Positions 6,954-12,772 of a DNA stretch of 12,772 nt are shown here, one piece after another. The DNA is from an uncultured Alcaligenaceae bacterium. GTDB lineage: Bacteria; Pseudomonadota; Gammaproteobacteria; Burkholderiales; Burkholderiaceae_B. The notes beneath the pieces were generated by a model. It saw only the letters and a list, made by a program, of their open reading frames with translations. It searched no databases and was not told the DNA's origin. A program made the translations under genes and the position numbers. The stretch covers positions 1 to 12,772 of the forward strand of contig CALCPT010000723.1 in the NCBI GenBank assembly GCA_937897265.1, given 5' to 3'. Position 1 is the stretch's first letter; the number at the start of each line of letters is the position of its first letter.

Positions 6954-7901
6954 ATGTCCGATTTAGTCAAGTTTTTATCGAAGATTTTGCTGGCGTGTCT
7001 GGTTGTCATAGCTATGGGCTGGACGACCTATATCGGCGTGCGTTTTTATCACGCTGAGCAGGTGGCGTACCGTTGGGTCTCGGGTTTAGCCGCCAAACAG
7101 GCTCAGTTTGAAAAGAAGGTTGCCAGCGGCGGTGGCAATACTTTAACGGGCTATGCCACGCCAGACCGAGCCAAGGTCATCGAAGGCGTTGAGGGCAACC
7201 TCTCTGGCCTCACCTACGACGCTCTGCAAAAGCGCCTCTTGGCCGTTTCCAACAAGCCCACCGCCCTCCATGCCCTGTCGATCGATGGTCAGTTGCTGGC
7301 AACCTACCCAGTGAAAGGGATGTCGGACGTCGATGGGATTGCCTGGGTGGGTGGTAATCGCGTTGCCTTGGTCAACGGCGCGCGCAACCGGATTGCCTTG
7401 GCTGAGATCCCCGCAACCCCGCAAACCATTGATACCACCCGTAGCTTTTCGCTGGTTCTGAGGTTTGGGGAGTCAGAAGACAGTAACCACGGTTTTCAAG
7501 GCTTGGGCTATGACCTCAAGCGCGACCGCTTATATATTGCCAAAGAGCACAGTCCACGGGCGCTGTATCGGGTCAGCGGGCTAAATTATTTGCAATCTCC
7601 CGATTCACGCGGCCTACGTATTGAAAATGTCAGTCGCTGGCTCGAAGAGGTGCCGTTTGCCACCGATCTGTCCTCGGTCGAGGTTGACCCAGCCACTGGG
7701 CGGGTGTTTCTGTTAAGCGAAGAGTCTCAGATGATTGTCCAGCTCGACGGCGACAGCGGCGAAGGTCGTGGGATGTTGTCGTTATCACCCAACAAGGGTG
7801 CAACCCCGATGCCGCGGCCTGAAGGCGTTGCAACTGACGAGGCGGGTAGTTTGTATATCGTCAGTGCGCCAAATTTGTTCTATCGCCTGCGCAAGCCTTA
7901 A
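6954..7901 (+). CDS. SdiA-regulated (YjiK-like) beta-propeller protein
   Basis: This 315-residue protein has a single N-terminal membrane segment or uncleaved signal (about 8-28) followed by a periplasmic domain. The body has repeated propeller-like strand patterns: GNLSGLTYDALQKRLLAVSN (81-100), GFQGLGYDLKRDRLYIAKE (180-198), DLSSVEVDPATGRVFLLSEE (238-257) and RPEGVATDEAGSLYIVSAPN (288-307). These match the SdiA-regulated family, whose member E. coli YjiK has no established molecular function. The ATG at 6954 is chosen over the in-frame TTG at 6942, but neither has a strong ribosome-binding site (GGGTTCGGGT precedes the ATG). It is divergent from rpoH, so it may be influenced by the CIRCE/sigma-E region. 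It is followed after 29 bp by the RAYT-like gene, possibly in one transcript. Confidence 0.85.
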   Translation: MSDLVKFLSKILLACLVVIAMGWTTYIGVRFYHAEQVAYRWVSGLAAKQAQFEKKVASGGGNTLTGYATPDRAKVIEGVEGNLSGLTYDALQKRLLAVSNKPTALHALSIDGQLLATYPVKGMSDVDGIAWVGGNRVALVNGARNRIALAEIPATPQTIDTTRSFSLVLRFGESEDSNHGFQGLGYDLKRDRLYIAKEHSPRALYRVSGLNYLQSPDSRGLRIENVSRWLEEVPFATDLSSVEVDPATGRVFLLSEESQMIVQLDGDSGEGRGMLSLSPNKGATPMPRPEGVATDEAGSLYIVSAPNLFYRLRKP

Positions 7902-7930
7902 GTTTTGCTTTATAAATAGTCCCACTAGCC

Positions 7931-8623
7931 ATGGCTCGACTCCCTCGGCTGTTTGCGCCGGATCAGGCGCAACTGATTACCGCGCAGTTCTCCCCCGCCT
8001 CCGCTCAGGCGTTAGGTACGCCTGCGGGCCAAGTCTTTGAGCGTTTAGCCAGTTGGCTTGGACAGAGCGCCCACCAGCATCGCGTGGCCATTCATGGCTG
8101 GTGCATTGCCTCTAAAGGTTTGTACGTACTCGCGACGCCAAGCGAAGCAACTGGTGTATCTCGCTTGATTCAAGACCTGGGGCGCCGTCTGGCTGCGCAG
8201 TTAAAGGTAGGCGGTGTGTTTAGCGGCCGGTATCGGTCAACGATTCCACAACCCGAGCGGTGGATTTTGCCTTGTCTCATTTGGGTAGAGCGCAGCACAA
8301 CCCGAGAAGGCTTGGTTGACGAACCGACGCACTGGGGCTGGTCGTCTGCACACGCACATACCGAGGGCAGTGACACGCGGGCGACTTGGCTGCAACCTCA
8401 CGCTGATTATTGGTTATGCGGCAACACGCCTTTTGCTCGACAGGCGGCCTATCGCGACCAACTAAACGCCGGCAACGGCGCGGCTATCGATGCTCAAATC
8501 GAGCTAGCCTTAAAAGGCCAGTGGGGCTTAGGAGACCAGCCCTTTTTAGCTGAGCTTGCACTTTGCGCCAATCGCCGGGTACAACCGGGCCTGCGTGGTC
8601 GACCTAAACGGGTCACTGGCTAG
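7931..8623 (+). CDS. REP-associated tyrosine transposase (RAYT)-like protein, catalytic residues lost
   Basis: This 230-residue member of the Y1/RAYT branch of IS200-like transposases starts with the family opening MARLPRL. It keeps the strand before the active site (HRVAIHGWCI, 50-59), the GVSRLIQDLGRR helix (75-86), GVFSGRYRSTI (95-105), the GLVDEP...WSSAHAH block (127-143), and a C-terminal basic tail RRVQPGLRGRPKR (215-227). The catalytic parts are missing. The HUH position, normally NHVHLL, reads KGLYVL at 62-67, so both metal-binding histidines are gone. The nucleophilic Tyr of the usual RYIELNPVRAGLV block is Trp (W118 in CLIWVERSTTREGLV). The N-terminal RGN motif is also absent. The frame is nevertheless open over its full length. 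I infer a domesticated DNA-binding protein rather than an active transposase. A REP-like palindrome lies six bases past the stop. Confidence 0.82.
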   Translation: MARLPRLFAPDQAQLITAQFSPASAQALGTPAGQVFERLASWLGQSAHQHRVAIHGWCIASKGLYVLATPSEATGVSRLIQDLGRRLAAQLKVGGVFSGRYRSTIPQPERWILPCLIWVERSTTREGLVDEPTHWGWSSAHAHTEGSDTRATWLQPHADYWLCGNTPFARQAAYRDQLNAGNGAAIDAQIELALKGQWGLGDQPFLAELALCANRRVQPGLRGRPKRVTG

Positions 8624-8629
8624 AACAAT

Positions 8630-8695
8630 GGTGCGTCCCCAATTAATCAGGCCCTTAGTCACTCGGATATTTAATTAGGGACGCACCCCAATTAA
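8630..8695. repeat. REP-like long inverted repeat between the RAYT gene and gltB
   Basis: The left arm GGTGCGTCCCCAATTAA (8630-8646) pairs with the right arm TTAATTAGGGACGCACC (8671-8687) at 16 of 17 positions, around a 24-base loop. The right arm can instead fold on itself: TTAATTAGGG (8671-8680) pairs with CCCCAATTAA (8686-8695) around ACGCA, with the same single mismatch site. The element therefore has two mutually exclusive hairpins. CCCCAATTAA also occurs as a direct repeat at 8637-8646 and 8686-8695. There is no T-run, so it is a poor intrinsic terminator. Placement beside a RAYT gene is typical of REP/BIME elements. Confidence 0.75.
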
Positions 8696-8701
8696 ATCTT
8701 C

Positions 8702-8730
8702 TTGCAGCGCCGCATTTTCAGGCGTATTGT
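8702..8730 (+). promoter_or_regulatory. Weak candidate sigma-70 promoter for gltB
   Basis: TTGCAG (8702-8707) and TATTGT (8725-8730) are separated by the ideal 17 bases, just after the REP-like element and 46 bp before the gltB start. The hexamers match the consensus at only 3/6 and 4/6, so this is tentative. Confidence 0.3.
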
Positions 8731-8776
8731 CTCACCCTCGCACTGCAACATGCCTGTAGTGGTTCAGGAGCACCTT

Positions 8777-11700
8777 ATGCAAACGTTTCCCCTATCATTT
8801 CAACCCGTAGCCAAGACACAGACTGCGGCAACCCCTGAGGTTGGCCTGCCCAAAGCGCAAGGTCTGTACTCGCCCGCCAACGAACACGATGCCTGCGGCG
8901 TCGGGTTTGTCGCGCATATCAAAGGGTTAAAAAGCCACTCGATTGTTCAACAAGGCCTCAAAATCCTTGAAAACCTCGATCATCGGGGCGCCGTCGGTGC
9001 CGATAAGCTGATGGGTGATGGTGCGGGCATCTTGATCCAGATTCCAGACGCTTTCTTTCGCCAAGAACTCGCAACCCAAGGCGTTGTACTGCCGGCCCCA
9101 GGCGAATACGGCGTGGCCATGGTGTTTTTGCCAAAAGAAATCGCCTCGCGCCTAGCCTGTGAACAAGAGCTCGAGCGCGCAGTGCGCGCTGAAAAACAAG
9201 TCGTATTGGGCTGGCGCGACGTGCCGGTTGATGCCGACATGCCGATGTCGCCAACCGTGCGCGCCTGCGAGCCCGTGATTCGTCAGCTGTTTATTGGACG
9301 CGGCGCTGACGTGATGGTGCCTGATGCACTCGAGCGCAAACTCTACGTGATTCGTAAAACCGCCAGCCACGCCATCCAAGCGATGGGCTTGGTGCATGGC
9401 CAAGAGTACTTCGTGCCTTCGGCCTCGGTACGCACGATCGTCTACAAAGGCCTACTGCTTGCCGATCAGGTGGGTCGCTACTATCGCGACTTAGCCGACC
9501 CGTTAACCGTGTCCGCTGTGGCCTTAGTGCACCAGCGCTTTTCTACCAACACGTTTCCAGCGTGGCCGCTTGCGCATCCCTACCGCATGATCGCGCACAA
9601 CGGTGAAATCAACACCGTAAAAGGCAACTTCAACTGGCTGCGCGCGCGCGAAGGCATGATGCAATCTGCCGTACTCGGCGAAGATCTGCAAAAACTTTAT
9701 CCGATTGTCTATGAAGGTCAATCCGACACGGCCACCTTCGATAATTGCCTTGAACTGTTGGTCATGTCGGGCTACTCGCTGGCTCACGCCATGATGATGA
9801 TGATCCCAGAAGCCTGGGAACAACACACCCACATGGACGCGAGTCGTCGTGCCTTCTACGAATATCACGCTGCCATGATGGAGCCGTGGGACGGCCCCGC
9901 CGCTGTCGCGTTTACGGATGGCCGCCAAATTGGTGCCACGCTCGATCGCAACGGTTTGCGGCCCGCTCGTTACCTAATTACTGACGACGACATGGTGATC
10001 ATGGCCTCTGAGGCCGGCACGCTTCCAATCCCCGAAAATCGCATCGTCAAAAAATGGCGCCTGCAACCAGGCAAAATGTTCTTAATCGACCTTGAACAAG
10101 GTCGAATCATTGACGATGCTGAAATCAAGTCACAGCTCGCAAACTCGCGACCCTATCGGCAATGGATTGATCGCCTGCGCGTTAAGCTCGAATCGTTACC
10201 TGCACCGCAAAGCGCCGAGCCCGCGCAAGCAAGCAGCACCTTGCTAGACCGTCAGCAAGCCTTTGGCTGGACCCAAGAAGATTACAAATTCATTCTTGAG
10301 GTCATGGCCGAAACAGGTGAAGAGTCGATTGGTTCGATGGGCAACGATGCGCCGCTGGCAATTTTGTCGAGCCGGGCGAAACCTTTTTACAATTACTTTC
10401 GCCAATTGTTTGCGCAGGTGACCAACCCACCGATCGACCCAATTCGCGAGCAAATGGTGATGTCGTTGGTCTCGTTTATTGGGCCTAAGCCTAATCTGCT
10501 TGATATCAACAACGTCAATCCCCCGCTGCGTCTTGAAGTCACCCAGCCCGTTCTTGACGTCGCCGAAATGGCGCTGTTGCGTTCAATTGCTGAAGTCACA
10601 GGCGATAAATTTCGCAGCTTTGAGTTAGACATGACCTATCCCGCGTCTTGGGGTGCCCAAGGTATTGAAGCGCGCATCGCAGCGCTTTGTGCCCGAGCCG
10701 TTGACGCGGTAAACACAGGTTTTAACGTCTTGCTCCTGACCGACCGTGGTGTCGATCACGAACGCGTGGCGATCCCTGCCTTGCTGGCCACCTCTGCCAT
10801 TCACCAACACCTGATTCGCGAAGGCCTGCGCACCAACACTGGCTTAGTCGTTGAAACCGGCTCGGCACGAGAGGTGCATCATTTTGCCTTGCTAGGTGGT
10901 TACGGCGCTGAGGCCATTCATCCTTTTCTTGCTCTCGAAAGTTTGAAAGAGATGTCAGCAACACCTGACAAAGCAGAAAAGAACTACATCAAAGCAATCG
11001 GCAAGGGCCTCAACAAAGTCATGTCCAAAATGGGCATCTCGACTTATATGTCGTACTGCGGCGCGCAAATTTTCGAAGCCGTTGGCTTACGCTCAGCGTT
11101 GGTCAACAAATACTTTTCAGGTACCGCTAGCACGATCGAAGGCATCGGCATTTTTGAAGTCGCCGAAGAAGCCTTGCGCACTCACCGCGCAGCCTATGGT
11201 AACGACCCAGTTCTGGCAAACGCCTTGGATGCTGGTGGCGAGTACGCCTACCGTGTACGCGGCGAAGACCATATGTGGACGCCTGATTCGATCGCTAAGT
11301 TGCAACACGCGACCCGCGCAAACAACTATCGTACCTACAAAGAATACGCACAGTTAATCAACGATCAAAGCAAACGTCATATGACGTTGCGTGGTCTCTT
11401 TGAATTTAAGGTTGACCCAGCCCGCGCGATCGCGATCGACGAAGTTGAGTCCGCCAAAGAGATCGTCAAACGCTTTGCAACCGGTGCCATGTCGCTAGGC
11501 TCGATTTCAACAGAAGCACATTCGGTTCTCGCAGTCGCCATGAATCGCATTGGCGGAAAATCAAACACTGGTGAAGGTGGCGAAGACGAGCTGCGCTACC
11601 GCAACGAATTACGCACGGGCAACAGCGGCATTCTTGCGGGTGCCACCCTTGCCTCTGAGCTCGGCGCCGATCGCATTGCTGCCGACGTGGCTTTGCAGGC

Positions 11701-12772
11701 CGGCGATTCAATGCGCTCTAAGATCAAGCAGGTTGCCTCAGGGCGTTTTGGCGTCAGCGCCGAATATCTCTCTAGCGCCGATCAAATTCAGATCAAAATG
11801 GCACAAGGCGCCAAGCCTGGCGAAGGCGGTCAGTTGCCTGGTCATAAGGTATCTGAGTACATCGCCAAGTTACGCTGCTCGGTACCTGGTGTTGGCTTGA
11901 TTTCACCGCCACCACACCACGACATTTACTCGATCGAAGACTTGGCACAGCTGATTCACGACCTTAAAAACGTCAACGCGCGCGCCTCGATTTCAGTCAA
12001 GCTTGTGTCTGAGGTCGGTGTCGGCACAGTCGCGGCAGGCGTCGCCAAAGCCAAGGCAGATCACGTCACCATCTCTGGTCACGACGGCGGCACGGGTGCA
12101 TCACCTGTTTCATCGATCAAGCACGCGGGCACACCCTGGGAGCTTGGCCTGGCCGAGACACAACAAACGCTCATGCTCAACAAACTGCGCAGCCGTATTC
12201 GGGTGCAGGCCGACGGTCAAATGAAAACCGGTCGCGACGTTGCAATTGGCGCACTGCTTGGTGCCGACGAGTTCGGTTTTGCGACGGCCCCGTTGGTCGT
12301 TGAAGGCTGCATCATGATGCGCAAATGCCATCTGAACACCTGCCCAGTTGGCGTGGCGACACAAGATCCCATCTTGCGCCAAAAATTTCAAGGCAAGCCA
12401 GAAAGTGTTGTGAACTACTTCTTCTTTGTTGCTGAAGAAGTGCGCGAAATCATGGCTCAACTCGGCATCCGCACCTTCGACGAGTTGGTCGGCCGTGTCG
12501 ATCTGCTCGACACCCGCTCGGGTATCGAGCACTGGAAAGCCCACGGCCTAGATTTCAGTCGTGTGTTTTACCTCCCCGCCAACGACAGCCCACGTCGTCA
12601 ACTCGAAACGCAAGATCACGGTCTTGAGTCGGCCCTTGATCACGAGTTGATCGAGCGCAGCAAGCCTGCGATCGAACGTGGTGAAAAAGTTTCCTTTATC
12701 TCCACAGATATTGAAATACAAATTACAACCAATGCCAATTTTGGTGTTGGTTCGGAAGATGTGACAACCACT
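8777..12772 (+). CDS. gltB: Glutamate synthase (GOGAT) large subunit (partial, C-terminus off the right edge)
   Basis: GltB makes two glutamates from glutamine and 2-oxoglutarate, with GltD supplying NADPH electrons; it is the core of ammonium assimilation. The ATG at 8777 follows AGGAG (8766-8770) by six bases. The class II glutamine amidotransferase domain comes first; its N-terminal nucleophile should be C40 in [13 protein letters not shown], exposed by removing a 39-residue propeptide. Further amidotransferase motifs include [17 protein letters not shown] and AHNGEINT. The central domain and the FMN/synthase domain follow, with [12 protein letters not shown], the [20 protein letters not shown] region and [10 protein letters not shown]. 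The 3Fe-4S cluster cysteines are C1178, C1184 and C1189 (C-x5-C-x4-C). A total of 1332 codons are present; full-length proteins have about 1,500 to 1,580. The last ~25 codons do not resemble GltB (see the separate entry). Confidence 0.96.
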   Translation, partial: MQTFPLSFQPVAKTQTAATPEVGLPKAQGLYSPANEHDACGVGFVAHIKGLKSHSIVQQGLKILENLDHRGAVGADKLMGDGAGILIQIPDAFFRQELATQGVVLPAPGEYGVAMVFLPKEIASRLACEQELERAVRAEKQVVLGWRDVPVDADMPMSPTVRACEPVIRQLFIGRGADVMVPDALERKLYVIRKTASHAIQAMGLVHGQEYFVPSASVRTIVYKGLLLADQVGRYYRDLADPLTVSAVALVHQRFSTNTFPAWPLAHPYRMIAHNGEINTVKGNFNWLRAREGMMQSAVLGEDLQKLYPIVYEGQSDTATFDNCLELLVMSGYSLAHAMMMMIPEAWEQHTHMDASRRAFYEYHAAMMEPWDGPAAVAFTDGRQIGATLDRNGLRPARYLITDDDMVIMASEAGTLPIPENRIVKKWRLQPGKMFLIDLEQGRIIDDAEIKSQLANSRPYRQWIDRLRVKLESLPAPQSAEPAQASSTLLDRQQAFGWTQEDYKFILEVMAETGEESIGSMGNDAPLAILSSRAKPFYNYFRQLFAQVTNPPIDPIREQMVMSLVSFIGPKPNLLDINNVNPPLRLEVTQPVLDVAEMALLRSIAEVTGDKFRSFELDMTYPASWGAQGIEARIAALCARAVDAVNTGFNVLLLTDRGVDHERVAIPALLATSAIHQHLIREGLRTNTGLVVETGSAREVHHFALLGGYGAEAIHPFLALESLKEMSATPDKAEKNYIKAIGKGLNKVMSKMGISTYMSYCGAQIFEAVGLRSALVNKYFSGTASTIEGIGIFEVAEEALRTHRAAYGNDPVLANALDAGGEYAYRVRGEDHMWTPDSIAKLQHATRANNYRTYKEYAQLINDQSKRHMTLRGLFEFKVDPARAIAIDEVESAKEIVKRFATGAMSLGSISTEAHSVLAVAMNRIGGKSNTGEGGEDELRYRNELRTGNSGILAGATLASELGADRIAADVALQAGDSMRSKIKQVASGRFGVSAEYLSSADQIQIKMAQGAKPGEGGQLPGHKVSEYIAKLRCSVPGVGLISPPPHHDIYSIEDLAQLIHDLKNVNARASISVKLVSEVGVGTVAAGVAKAKADHVTISGHDGGTGASPVSSIKHAGTPWELGLAETQQTLMLNKLRSRIRVQADGQMKTGRDVAIGALLGADEFGFATAPLVVEGCIMMRKCHLNTCPVGVATQDPILRQKFQGKPESVVNYFFFVAEEVREIMAQLGIRTFDELVGRVDLLDTRSGIEHWKAHGLDFSRVFYLPANDSPRRQLETQDHGLESALDHELIERSKPAIERGEKVSFISTDIEIQITTNANFGVGSEDVTTT
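12698..12772 (+). other. AT-rich end of the gltB frame that departs from the GltB family
   Basis: Up to about residue 1307 (…ERGEKVSF) the frame reads as GltB. Family members then continue with a conserved stretch like RNVNRTVGAMLSG opening the GXGXG domain. Here the open frame instead reads a Thr/Ile/Asn-rich sequence ending VGSEDVTTT. By direct count, 12691-12772 contains 30 G/C of 82 (37%), against 33 of 60 (55%) in 12601-12660. The other two forward frames do not restore the expected motif. An in-frame insertion, an assembly join or strong local divergence are all possible. Confidence 0.5.

Noticed and set aside
8630..8700. Intrinsic terminator after the RAYT-like gene.
   Set aside because: The stem is long, but the loop is 24 bases and no T-run follows. 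A REP-like element fits better.
12110..12544. Open frame of 144 codons antisense to gltB.
   Set aside because: It covers the conserved FMN and Fe-S part of GltB and looks like a shadow of that coding constraint.

Overview
The window looks like a chromosomal segment of a betaproteobacterium, most likely Burkholderiales and perhaps Alcaligenaceae-like. The grounds are a cytochrome c oxidase subunit II with a fused C-terminal cytochrome c domain, a subunit I with a His-rich N-terminus, a beta/gamma-type RpoH, proteobacterial GltB, and base composition that looks mid-50s % GC by eye. The placement is by recognition only. I see no rRNA, tRNA, CRISPR array, prophage or complete insertion sequence.

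Layout. (1) Positions 1-2220, minus strand: ctaC then ctaD, the start of an aa3-type cytochrome c oxidase operon that runs off the left edge. (2) 2398-3312, plus strand: a DUF4743-Nudix hydrolase divergent from ctaC. The 177-bp gap between them holds a perfect 8-bp inverted repeat just ahead of the Nudix start. (3) 3389-6769, minus strand: rpoH followed by a CPA1 Na+/H+ antiporter with a C-terminal cyclic-nucleotide-binding-like domain. The two are separated by one codon and share a reading frame. The convergent gap 3313-3388 shows no convincing terminator. (4) 6770-6953: the rpoH control region, with a perfect CIRCE operator abutting a good sigma-E-type promoter and an additional palindrome over the -10. 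(5) 6954-8623, plus strand: a YjiK/SdiA-regulated-type protein and then a REP-associated tyrosine transposase (RAYT) homologue that has lost both the HUH histidines and the catalytic tyrosine. (6) 8630-8695: a REP-like inverted repeat 6 bp after the RAYT stop codon. (7) 8777 to the right edge: gltB, the large subunit of glutamate synthase.

How it fits together. Most of the window is housekeeping: respiration, heat-shock control and ammonium assimilation. The rpoH control region suggests that envelope stress (sigma-E) and protein-folding status (HrcA at CIRCE) converge on sigma-32, and that an ion antiporter is co-expressed with it. The most unusual parts are the apparently domesticated RAYT with its adjacent palindrome, and the last ~75 bp of the window. 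There the GltB reading frame stays open but stops resembling GltB and becomes AT-rich.
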